This document shows, in pieces, positions 41,806-48,685 of a DNA stretch of 64,000 nucleotides; positions within the stretch are counted from its first letter, which is position 1, and every line of letters starts with the position of its first letter. The DNA is taken from assembly GCF_001832885.1 (NCBI RefSeq), contig NZ_MKIQ01000028.1, positions 62,001 through 126,000 on the forward strand. Reading direction: 5' to 3'. The notes below the pieces were generated by a model. That model saw nothing but the letters and a program-made list of their open reading frames with translations. It did not search any database and was not told the origin of the DNA. This DNA is from Floricoccus penangensis. GTDB taxonomy: Bacteria > Bacillota > Bacilli > Lactobacillales > Streptococcaceae. The translations under genes were made by a program, and so were the position numbers.

Positions 41806-42198
41806 CTACTCATCCTCCATTTTATTTTCTATTTTCTTCAAGTTTTCTTGATAGAGTGCCGAAAAATCATCTTCGCTAAGTCCCAACAACTTTTCATTAA
41901 TGATGATTTTATAAAGCAAATCATCCATCACTTCCCTCCATGAACCATTTTCCTTGAAGTTTTCTACTTCATTTACGACAAAACGATTTCGTCTACGGAG
42001 CAAAATCCCTTCATCTTCAAGCAATTTATAGGCCTTGTTAACAGTGTGTAAGTTTATGCCCAAGTCCCCAGCTAACTCACGTATACTGGGCATCTCCTGA
42101 CCTGAGTTAATTTTCTTATTGGCAACTCCTTTTTTTATCTCCCAGATTAACTGTTCATAAATAGGCGTTGAACTTTCTAAATCAATTTCAATAATCAT
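41806..42198 (-). CDS. GntR family regulator (YtrA subfamily)
   Basis: 130 aa. N-terminal winged helix (about 10-75: PIYEQLIWEIKKGVANKKI, then SIRELAGDLGINLHTVNKAYKLLEDEG) and a short C-terminal tail of about 50 residues, the YtrA form that lacks a large effector domain. Such proteins normally repress transporter or envelope operons. It leads an operon with the DUF1648 protein, and a 19-bp palindrome sits just upstream. Confidence 0.9.
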   Translation of the reverse strand: MIIEIDLESSTPIYEQLIWEIKKGVANKKINSGQEMPSIRELAGDLGINLHTVNKAYKLLEDEGILLRRRNRFVVNEVENFKENGSWREVMDDLLYKIIINEKLLGLSEDDFSALYQENLKKIENKMEDE

Positions 42199-42211
42199 AT
42201 CTCACCTCTTT

Positions 42212-42230
42212 GTTATATAAGTAATATAAC
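42212..42230. promoter_or_regulatory. Probable GntR/YtrA operator palindrome
   Basis: GTTATATAAGTAATATAAC: 7-bp inverted arms GTTATAT / ATATAAC around a 5-nt core, 14 bp upstream of the gntR start and overlapping the expected promoter. Autoregulation is inferred. Confidence 0.65.
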
Positions 42231-42257
42231 ATATATAATTAATATAGCAAGAAAAAA

Positions 42258-42278
42258 GAAACTAGATTTACTAGTTTC
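42258..42278 (-). terminator. Terminator of the MFS transporter
   Basis: 8-bp minus-strand stem GAAACTAG / CTAGTTTC with T6, just behind the MFS stop at 42297. Confidence 0.9.
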
Positions 42279-42296
42279 TAAAATATTACTAATAGA

Positions 42297-43535
42297 CTAA
42301 TAATTTTTTTCTTCAACTTTATTTATTTTACAAAGTCCAGAACCAACCGTACATCCTATGGAAAGTACCATAAATACACACGCTAAAGCAAAAATAGATT
42401 TGATTCCTACATAATCTGTAAAGAACCCGCCTGCGACTGCCATCACTGGACCAAATATTCTACTCATTGTTTTTGTAGTCGTTGTAACTCGTCCCCTGTA
42501 ATTATCACTAGTCCTTGCTTGGTTCACATAATAAAAGTTACTTTGAGCCCAGACACTTCCACACGAAACAAATAAATATGCTATAGCAAAAATGTAAATA
42601 TTACTTGTAAACAGCATAGTTAGAAAACCTAGTAAAATAACAATACCAGTGGCTATTAGTTGGATACCTAATGAAATTTTCTTGCAAAACTTTATATATC
42701 CCAAATTAGTAATGAGTGCACCTACAGCAGCAAATGAAAAGAATAAACCAATCATATTATCCGATGCTAAAAAGTCACTTTTCAAGGTATAAATTAATAC
42801 AGGTACTACCAATCCAAATCCTAAATTTGCAAATAAAAAACTAAATGTAATAGGTCTAAGAATTTTATCCTTAAAAACATAATAAAAACCTGATTTCAAC
42901 GAATCAAAATAAGTAACTTTACTTTTAGTATTCTTTTCAATTTTTTTATTCTCTAAATATTGGTTTGGCATAATAATAATTATCAATCCCACACTTAGAA
43001 ATAAAACACTCGCAGTAAGAAAACCCAATTTGTAACCAAAATTTGCTAATACAAGACCTGCTATCCCTGGACCAATCATCCTCAATACAGAATTTATAAA
43101 CCCCATAATTCCCGTTATCTTTGTAAGATTTTCTTTCCCACTTATTGAAGGAACTATTATTTCAATACCAGTTGTACTCACTAGTTCTGCTGTAGACATA
43201 ATAAAAGTTAAAATATATATGTTAATTAATGGTATATTATGAAAAACAGATATTGGTATTAATAAAGCAAAAATTGATTGTATTATTAAGGCAAAGAAAA
43301 TTAAAATTCTTCTGGAAAATTTATCAAGAAAAACTCCTATAAAGAAGCCAAATATGGTAGTTGGCAAAAAATCAATTGCAGTAAAAGTACTACTAGCTAA
43401 TGCTGTCTTTGTGACTTCATAAAATAGTATCGGACAAGCAAAAGAAAATAATTGATCTGCTAAGTTTAAAATAAGATATCCAATTAAAGGTAGCAACGCA
43501 TTTCGCGTTCTACTGTTGTCATTTTTTTTATACAT
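42297..43535 (-). CDS. MFS efflux transporter (Mef-like)
   Basis: 412 aa with twelve predicted helices. The loop after helix 2 reads GFFIGVFLDKFSRRILI, a variant of the GxxxDRxxRR motif A, and the overall layout resembles Mef(A)-type macrolide/drug exporters. A leader peptide, an attenuator hairpin and a consensus promoter stand upstream, which is the regulation seen for drug-induced efflux genes. Substrate not determinable. Very AT-rich. Confidence 0.83.
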   Translation of the reverse strand: MYKKNDNSRTRNALLPLIGYLILNLADQLFSFACPILFYEVTKTALASSTFTAIDFLPTTIFGFFIGVFLDKFSRRILIFFALIIQSIFALLIPISVFHNIPLINIYILTFIMSTAELVSTTGIEIIVPSISGKENLTKITGIMGFINSVLRMIGPGIAGLVLANFGYKLGFLTASVLFLSVGLIIIIMPNQYLENKKIEKNTKSKVTYFDSLKSGFYYVFKDKILRPITFSFLFANLGFGLVVPVLIYTLKSDFLASDNMIGLFFSFAAVGALITNLGYIKFCKKISLGIQLIATGIVILLGFLTMLFTSNIYIFAIAYLFVSCGSVWAQSNFYYVNQARTSDNYRGRVTTTTKTMSRIFGPVMAVAGGFFTDYVGIKSIFALACVFMVLSIGCTVGSGLCKINKVEEKNY

Positions 43536-43733
43536 TATTCATCTCTCCTAAATTGCTAGATGTGTTATCTAACTAAAATAGAACCTTTAATAATCTCCAA
43601 CTATGGACTTTTTCTATAATACCATATAGATATATTAAAAAAGATTTTATATATGTATTTCAATGTGTGAAATACTAACGTTTAAGTTTATTAATTTTAA
43701 AACCTAACATATATCCAATTTAGAGTAAACGAA

Positions 43734-43758
43734 AAGGAGCCAACTAATTCAGCTCCTT
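43734..43758 (-). terminator. Attenuator hairpin upstream of the MFS gene
   Basis: Minus-strand stem AAGGAGC / GCTCCTT, 11-nt loop, then TTCGTTT. It lies about 45 nt behind the leader ORF and 200 nt before the MFS start, with no other gene that it could end. Confidence 0.75.
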
Positions 43759-43777
43759 ATGTATAGAAAGATAAACT

Positions 43778-43796
43778 TTAAAGTAAACCAATCATA
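43778..43796 (-). promoter_or_regulatory. Second mini-ORF (MIGLL) and shared leader element
   Basis: ATG ATT GGT TTA CTT TAA runs from 43795 to 43778, starting 8 nt after the stop of the leader peptide, so it could be read by re-initiation. The sequence TATGATTGGTTTACT is the same, apart from one T, as a segment inside the ABC-F leader ORF (35974-35959). Confidence 0.5.
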
Positions 43797-43802
43797 TAAT
43801 AA

Positions 43803-43895
43803 TCAACAGAAAATAGCATGACAATATAATATGTTAGATTTTACCAACATACGCCGTTCTTGCAAGATTGTATTTGTAAACCTAAAATAAGTCAT
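43803..43895 (-). CDS. Leader peptide of the MFS gene (30 aa)
   Basis: MTYFRFTNTILQERRM followed by LVKSNILYCHAIFC and TGA. A GAAGGGAATAGTT ribosome binding site precedes ATG 43895, about 25 nt downstream of a strong promoter. The frame is followed by a terminator hairpin and then the MFS gene, so I read it as a regulatory leader peptide. No similarity to a named leader is claimed. Confidence 0.65.
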   Translation of the reverse strand: MTYFRFTNTILQERRMLVKSNILYCHAIFC

Positions 43896-43922
43896 AACTA
43901 TTCCCTTCTTTTTGTTGATATT

Positions 43923-43951
43923 AATATATCAGACAAAATAAAAAATGTCAA
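43923..43951 (-). promoter_or_regulatory. Promoter of the leader-MFS unit
   Basis: Minus strand: -35 TTGACA (43951-43946), 17-nt spacer, -10 TATATT (43928-43923). One mismatch from full consensus. Confidence 0.82.
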
Positions 43952-43978
43952 AAAGATTCTGATTATTATTAATATTAA

Positions 43979-44305
43979 CTATTTGACAAGCTCAATTTCT
44001 GAATCAAAATATTTCTCCAAGAATTCAACTGCTTGATAAATTTCTTGTGCGGAGTAAGTTTGGTTAGCTTCAGCGACTACCCACTTATCTTCAACATCAT
44101 CTTTTCGCCTTATAATAGCTACTAGATAGCCCGTAAATTCTTTAAGTGGTTCATCTGATGTACTTAAAACGTAGGCATCTTGCTCTTCACCATCACCTGC
44201 GATCACACCTGCTATATACCCATAATTTATTGGATAAATATTACCAAAGTCATTCTTATATCCAATGGGTCGGTCAATTGTTACTTTAAGCTGCAGTCTT
44301 TCCAT
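43979..44305 (-). CDS. Short inorganic pyrophosphatase-like protein
   Basis: 108 aa. It resembles the soluble family I pyrophosphatase core: VTIDRPIGYKN, then YPINYGYIAGVIAGDGEEQDAYVL, where the PPase acidic cluster normally reads GDGDPLDVLV. Only part of the usual set of acidic ligands is present and the length is about 60% of a normal enzyme. This compact form recurs in streptococci; catalytic activity is doubtful. It lies 17 nt behind the ArsC-like gene. Confidence 0.75.
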   Translation of the reverse strand: MERLQLKVTIDRPIGYKNDFGNIYPINYGYIAGVIAGDGEEQDAYVLSTSDEPLKEFTGYLVAIIRRKDDVEDKWVVAEANQTYSAQEIYQAVEFLEKYFDSEIELVK

Positions 44306-44322
44306 GACTTTCTCCTTAGATT

Positions 44323-44667
44323 TTACAGATTGTACTCGCTACGGTAACCAATTTGGACAAATTTTCCATTTTTTAACAGGATTGGTCGCTTAATAAGCAT
44401 TCCATCAGTTGAAAGTAAATCTGCAGCTTCTTGGTCTGACATTTTATCAATCTTGTCTTTTAGTCCAAGTTCACGATATTTTATACCACTTGTGTTAAAG
44501 AATTTCTTTTTATCAAGACCTGATTCATTAATCCAAGATAAAATTAATGATGCTTTTGGAGGATTCTCCTTTAGGTCAATACTTTCGTATTTAATTCCAG
44601 CATCATCTAGCTGTTTTTTAGCTTTCTTACAAGTCGAACACTTGCTATAACAATAAAATGTATACAT
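44323..44667 (-). CDS. ArsC/Spx family protein (YusI/YffB type)
   Basis: 114 aa thioredoxin-like ArsC fold: FYCYSKCSTCKKAKKQLDDAGIKYESIDLKENPP with a CSTC motif, then the family cis-Pro region LIKRPILL and IGYRSEYN. Lack of the RPA contact segment argues against Spx; the YusI/YffB group, glutathione-independent thiol reductase-like proteins, is the closer match. Probably co-transcribed with the pyrophosphatase-like gene. Confidence 0.85.
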   Translation of the reverse strand: MYTFYCYSKCSTCKKAKKQLDDAGIKYESIDLKENPPKASLILSWINESGLDKKKFFNTSGIKYRELGLKDKIDKMSDQEAADLLSTDGMLIKRPILLKNGKFVQIGYRSEYNL

Positions 44668-44750
44668 ATATTTCCCCTATTTTTCCATTAGTTATTCTCT
44701 AATTATATCAAATCAAGTATTTACGTAAAGAAAAATGGTGAAAATAAAAA

Positions 44751-44770
44751 AACCAGACCGAAATCTGATT
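44751..44770 (-). terminator. Terminator of rplKA
   Basis: 7-bp minus-strand stem AATCAGA / TCTGGTT (one G-U), 6-nt loop, T7, 12 nt behind the rplA stop. Confidence 0.88.
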
Positions 44771-44782
44771 TTATCTTATATC

Positions 44783-45472
44783 TTATAGAGAAGCTGGGTC
44801 AACTTTAACGCCAGGTCCCATTGTTGTTGTTAATGTTAAGCTTGTGATATAAGTTCCTTTTGCAGTTGCAGGTTTTGCAGCAGCAATAATGTTGTTGATT
44901 GTTTTGAAGTTTTCAACAAGTTTAGCATCATCAAATGATACTTTACCAATTGGAACATGAACAATACCAGCTTTATCAGCACGGTAAGTTACTTTACCAG
45001 CTTTAACTTCTTCAACTGCTTTAGTTACATCCATAGTAACTGTACCAGTTTTAGGGTTTGGCATAAGGTTACGAGGTCCAAGAACACGTCCTAGACGTCC
45101 AACTACAGCCATCATGTCTGGAGTTGCAACTACAACGTCAAAGTCAAGCCATCCACCATTGATTTTAGCAACTAATTCGTCGTCACCAACGTAGTCTGCA
45201 CCAGCAGCTTCAGCTTCTTTAGCTTTTTCACCTTTAGCGAAAACTAAAACTTTTTGAGTCTTACCAGTTCCGTTTGGAAGCACTACAGCTCCACGGATTT
45301 GTTGGTCAGCTTTTTTAACATCGATATTTAAGTTGTAAGCAACTTCTACAGTTGCATCAAATTTTGCAAAGTTAGTTTCTTTTGCAAGAGCTACAGCTTC
45401 TTCAGCGCTGTAAACTTTTGTGCTGTCTACTTTTTCAATAGCAGCAGTCATTTGTTTGCTTTTTTTAGCCAT
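44783..45472 (-). CDS. rplA: 50S ribosomal protein L1
   Basis: 229 aa, normal length. L1 forms the mobile stalk that handles E-site tRNA. Recognisable blocks: [42 protein letters not shown] and FRADK-like [10 protein letters not shown]. An AAGGAGAA site stands before the ATG. It follows rplK by about 145 nt, an unusually long gap that contains a hairpin. Confidence 0.98.
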   Translation of the reverse strand: MAKKSKQMTAAIEKVDSTKVYSAEEAVALAKETNFAKFDATVEVAYNLNIDVKKADQQIRGAVVLPNGTGKTQKVLVFAKGEKAKEAEAAGADYVGDDELVAKINGGWLDFDVVVATPDMMAVVGRLGRVLGPRNLMPNPKTGTVTMDVTKAVEEVKAGKVTYRADKAGIVHVPIGKVSFDDAKLVENFKTINNIIAAAKPATAKGTYITSLTLTTTMGPGVKVDPASL

Positions 45473-45617
45473 TTTTATTTTCTCCTTTGTGGTATTTACG
45501 GGTCTTGTATATACTCAGATTTAATCTAAAGATATACTTATCCTCCCACCCGAACTTCGTGGGAATTGTAATCTGAAAACTTTTAAATTACCTATTGATA
45601 ATTTAATAAACTTTCTC
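45473..45617 (-). promoter_or_regulatory. rplK-rplA spacer with GC-rich hairpin
   Basis: 145 nt. A GC-rich hairpin on the minus strand (CCCACGAAGTTCGGGTGGGAGG, at about 45563-45541) is conspicuous in AT-rich surroundings. It could be a site for L1 autoregulation, as L1 represses its own mRNA in other bacteria; this is inference. Confidence 0.4.
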
Positions 45618-46043
45618 TTAGTCTTCTACAACGAAGCCCATTGAACGTGCAGTACCTTCGATCATGCGCATAGCTGATTCAATGTCACTAGCGTTTAAGT
45701 CAGGCATTTTAGTTTCAGCGATTTCTTGAACTTGTGCACGAGTTACAGTTGCAACTTTTTTCTTGTTAGGTTCACCAGAACCTTTTTCAACACCTGCAGC
45801 TTTTTTCAAAAGAACAGCAGCTGGTGGTGTTTTAGTAATGAATGTAAATGATTTATCTTCATAAACACTGATTACAACTGGAATGATCATACCAGCTTGG
45901 TCAGCTGTACGAGCGTTGAATTCTTTTGTGAATCCCATGATGTTGATCCCTGCTTGACCTAATGCTGGTCCAACTGGTGGAGCTGGTGTTGCTTTACCGG
46001 CAGGAATTTGTAATTTTACAAGTTTTTCTACTTTTTTAGCCAC
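45618..46043 (-). CDS. rplK: 50S ribosomal protein L11
   Basis: 141 aa. Part of the GTPase-associated centre with 23S helices 43-44. Starts [32 protein letters not shown], the invariant proline-rich L11 N-domain, and ends with the RNA-binding domain GTARSMG. The start codon is GTG at 46043, seven bases after AGGAGG. Confidence 0.98.
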   Translation of the reverse strand: MAKKVEKLVKLQIPAGKATPAPPVGPALGQAGINIMGFTKEFNARTADQAGMIIPVVISVYEDKSFTFITKTPPAAVLLKKAAGVEKGSGEPNKKKVATVTRAQVQEIAETKMPDLNASDIESAMRMIEGTARSMGFVVED

Positions 46044-46190
46044 GATAATTTCCTCCTATTTTATATGACGCTTAAGACCAATGTCCTAACACGTTCATCG
46101 TGATGTGGTTTAATGGCGGACGAACCACCTCCCACGCGAGTGTGATTAAACACACCTAAATATTATAACAAGTAACATCACTTAAGTCAA
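46044..46190 (-). promoter_or_regulatory. rplKA promoter and structured 5' leader
   Basis: Minus strand: -35 TTGACT (46190-46185), 17-nt spacer, -10 TATAAT (46167-46162). The roughly 110-nt leader then holds several hairpins: GTGTG/CACAC, GTGGTT/AACCAC and CACG/CGTG, unusually GC-rich for the window. This looks like a ribosomal-protein leader for feedback control by L11 or L1. Confidence 0.65.
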
Positions 46191-46248
46191 TACAAATGAT
46201 ATAATAAATTAAAATATATTTTTCAGCTAAAGGCAGGTGACATTTTTT

Positions 46249-46809
46249 ATGAAAGAAAACCAATTTATACAGATATTGCAATCTAATCCTGATTTTATGG
46301 AGTTACTTACTATTGTCGATAATTTAAAACTTAGAGATTCCTGGATTTGTGCAGGAACTATTCGTAACCTCATGTGGAACTATTTATCAGGTAGAAATTC
46401 GCTTGATAAAAATACAGATATTGATGTAATTTTCTACGATAAATCAATTCCCTATGAAGAAAACTTTCTCATACAAGAAAAGTTAAAAGCTTCATATCCC
46501 CAATATGAATGGGAAGTCAAAAATCAAGTTTATATGCACTCTCATAATTTGAACACCTCTCCTTACTTAAATTCTAGAGATGCAGTTTCTAAATTTCCTG
46601 AAAAATGTACTGCTATTGCTTGTCGTATAAATCCTCAAGATATTGAAATTGAACTTTTTGCTCCATATGGTGTTTCCGATATTGTGAATTTTATTATTAC
46701 ACCAACACCTTATTTTGAATCATGCGAAGAGAAAATGGAAATTTTTAAGGAACGAATGCAGAAAAAAACTTGGACAAGTCAATGGCCCAAGCTTAGGTAT
46801 TTATTTTAA
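46249..46809 (+). CDS. Nucleotidyltransferase family protein (DUF925)
   Basis: 186 aa. The SWICAGTIRNLMWNYL helix followed by TDIDVIFYD (the two acidic residues of the nucleotidyltransferase palm) is the DUF925 pattern, and YGVSDIVNFIITPTPYF matches its C-terminal half. Target unknown. I use ATG 46249 because an AGGTG site lies nine bases upstream; an earlier GTG at 46237 overlaps that site. Divergent from rplK, its 3' end overlaps the convergent membrane-protein gene by 17 nt. Confidence 0.85.
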   Translation: MKENQFIQILQSNPDFMELLTIVDNLKLRDSWICAGTIRNLMWNYLSGRNSLDKNTDIDVIFYDKSIPYEENFLIQEKLKASYPQYEWEVKNQVYMHSHNLNTSPYLNSRDAVSKFPEKCTAIACRINPQDIEIELFAPYGVSDIVNFIITPTPYFESCEEKMEIFKERMQKKTWTSQWPKLRYLF

Positions 46810-47170
46810 TTGAGTTATGCATTTTATTATATAGATATCCTGATATGAGTGCTAAAATTATGAGTAACACGACAATGAAAATATAGACATAAATATTGAA
46901 TGATAGGCAATGTATTGAGAAAAACTGCATTATTTGAACTAATATGTAATTGACAATTATTGTACCAAGAAATGTCTTCCACATTGACAAATTCGTTTCA
47001 CGTAGTATATTTATCGACAATATTGTAACAATGATAACTATCCCATCTGTATATAAATTAACAACATCTTGACGTTTTACAACTATCTGGTCAATTCCCA
47101 TAATGATAAAGATTAATAATGTTATTTCTATATTAGATTTAGCCGTTTTAAAAAACATTTCCTTCGTCAT
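46793..47170 (-). CDS. Membrane protein, unknown
   Basis: 125 aa with four hydrophobic segments (roughly 18-35, 45-60, 70-88 and 95-115 counted from the MTKEMFF start). The last helix is long and Ile/Leu-rich and ends with a basic tail. ATG 47170 is preceded by GAGGAGCGAG, so it is a better start than an upstream one at 47185. No recognised family. Confidence 0.6.
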   Translation of the reverse strand: MTKEMFFKTAKSNIEITLLIFIIMGIDQIVVKRQDVVNLYTDGIVIIVTILSINILRETNLSMWKTFLGTIIVNYILVQIMQFFSIHCLSFNIYVYIFIVVLLIILALISGYLYNKMHNSIKINT

Positions 47171-47330
47171 TATCTCGCTCCTCACAATACTTTTCTAAGT
47201 ATAATATATCATTTTTACAATTTCATTATTATTAAATTTAGTAAATTAATGATAACTTTTATCACAAAAATATGTTAAAATTATTACACAATATTTTAAA
47301 GCGTTTCCAAAAAAATAAAAGGAGAACAAT

Positions 47331-47912
47331 ATGAGCCTATTCGTCATAATTGGTGCACAAGCTGTCGGGAAAATGTCTGTTGGTAAGATACTTGAAGAAA
47401 ATATCAATGGAAAGCTTCTCTATAATCATCAAACTATTGATCTATTTGCTAATTATCTCAATTATACAGAAGATGCCTTTGGGCTTTCAGATTTAACAAG
47501 GAAAGAATTATTCAAGGCTTTTGTTAAAAATCCTGAAACTAACTCAACTGATTCAATAATCTTTACACTTGTTATAAATTTTGGTTGTCAAGATGATATT
47601 AATTTCTTACATGATATCTCAAGCATCTTTACAGATGCAGGCCAAAAAGTATATTTTATTGAACTTGTAACAGATATTGAAACAAGATTAAGTCGCAATG
47701 TTCATGAAGAACGATTGAATGCAAAACCCTCTAAACGAAATCTTGAATTTTCACATAATGAAATTATCGAAACAAATAATAATCTTCAACTTATAAGTAC
47801 TGATGGACAGGTTGAAAAAGAATTCCCTAATGTTAATTATATAAAAATTGATAACACCGACTTATCTCAAAAACAAGTCGTTGATAAAATTATCAAAACT
47901 TTTAAATTATGA
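47331..47912 (+). CDS. P-loop kinase-like protein (shikimate kinase/AAA_18-like)
   Basis: 193 aa. Walker A variant GAQAVGKMSVG at residues 8-18 and a helix-rich body suggest a small-molecule or nucleotide kinase fold, but no substrate motif is clear. AAAGGAGAACAAT precedes the ATG. Just upstream a cre-like sequence TTTAAAGCGTTTCCA (about 47296-47310) differs from consensus at one position, so carbon control is possible but unproven. Monocistronic with a shared terminator. Confidence 0.7.
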   Translation: MSLFVIIGAQAVGKMSVGKILEENINGKLLYNHQTIDLFANYLNYTEDAFGLSDLTRKELFKAFVKNPETNSTDSIIFTLVINFGCQDDINFLHDISSIFTDAGQKVYFIELVTDIETRLSRNVHEERLNAKPSKRNLEFSHNEIIETNNNLQLISTDGQVEKEFPNVNYIKIDNTDLSQKQVVDKIIKTFKL

Positions 47913-47919
47913 TATAAGA

Positions 47920-47950
47920 AAAACGAATTGGATCTCTTCCAATTCGTTTT
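47920..47950 (+). terminator. Bidirectional terminator between kinase-like gene and rbfA
   Basis: 12-bp perfect stem AAAACGAATTGG / CCAATTCGTTTT with a 7-nt loop; T-runs available in both directions. It also ends the rimP-rbfA operon. Confidence 0.92.
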
Positions 47951-47955
47951 TTATT

Positions 47956-48303
47956 TTAATTTTTATTTAAATTTCTTAAAAGTTCATCAATCTTATTTCC
48001 ATACTCAACTGATTCATCTTTAACGAAAATAAGTTCTGGAACTTTATAAAGGCTCATGCGTTTTGCAAGTTCACTACGAATAACTCCATTAGCTTTTTTA
48101 AATGCTTTTTGAGCTTTTTCGTTATCGCTTGCCAAATCACTGAGAAGGCTATAGTAGATTGAAGCTTGACTTAAATCTCCAGTAACCTTAACATCAGTGA
48201 TATTTACGTCTTCTAATCGTGGATCACGGATTTTATTATGTAAAATATCATTTATTTCACGTTTAATTTCTGTTGAAACACGGTCTGAACGGAAGTTTGA
48301 CAT
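47956..48303 (-). CDS. rbfA: Ribosome-binding factor A
   Basis: 115 aa, KH-like fold. It matures the 30S 5' end and supports cold growth. [26 protein letters not shown] and [15 protein letters not shown] are family signatures. An AAAGGAGGAATTT site precedes the ATG. It closes the nusA-infB operon but is separated from infB by a 380-nt structured spacer. Confidence 0.96.
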   Translation of the reverse strand: MSNFRSDRVSTEIKREINDILHNKIRDPRLEDVNITDVKVTGDLSQASIYYSLLSDLASDNEKAQKAFKKANGVIRSELAKRMSLYKVPELIFVKDESVEYGNKIDELLRNLNKN

Positions 48304-48383
48304 AGAAATTCCTCCTTTATTTGATAATTAAATTTTTATTTATATATGATTCTTAATTTCATTGAATTAAAGTAAGTCTACTA

Positions 48384-48684
48384 TAAAACTTAAGCAACTA
48401 AAGTTGCTAGTTTTAATCGCTAGTAACTTCAATGGACCAGATTCACTATCTCCAAGAGTTTCACTCTTTTCGCTGTCGATAGAACTATGTCAAATAAAAT
48501 TTGACAGTCCTAATCGCAATCTCTTTACTCCTTATTCAGTCGTAAAATCAATACTACACTTCGTTTCGATGTCGATTATACTGTAGCGAGCAAAGCTCAC
48601 TAGTATAAGTCGCAAGTGATCTGGAGAACCTTTTCCGTAACTGTTCATCATCTTTTCAAGATGACTCCTTAGTAACTTCAATGG
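48384..48684 (-). repeat. Tandem covarying hairpin element between infB and rbfA
   Basis: Three hairpins of one design start at 48613, 48517 and 48420 on the minus strand (period 96-97 nt). Each reads GCGAY, a 7-bp stem ending ACT/AGT, a second 7-bp stem, a TT(T) loop and a 2-nt bulge on the 3' side (AC, AT, TA). The stem sequences differ but stay paired. Units 1 and 2 continue TCGACA(T/G)CGAAA. CCAGATCAC (48624-48616) can pair with GTGAATCTGG (48446-48437) to enclose units 1 and 2. A 15-bp direct repeat TAGTAACTTCAATGG (plus strand) lies at 48421-48435 and 48670-48684. No open frame. BOX-like repeat element or regulatory RNA; family not recognised. Confidence 0.75.
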
Positions 48685-48685
48685 T

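Noticed and set aside
48404-48586. 60-aa plus-strand frame across the hairpin repeats
   Set aside because: No ribosome binding site, and the segment is better explained as structured repeats on the minus strand.
48384-48624. CRISPR array or retron RNA as explanation for the tandem repeats
   Set aside because: Only three units, the stems are not identical, there are no uniform spacers, and no cas or reverse transcriptase gene is nearby.
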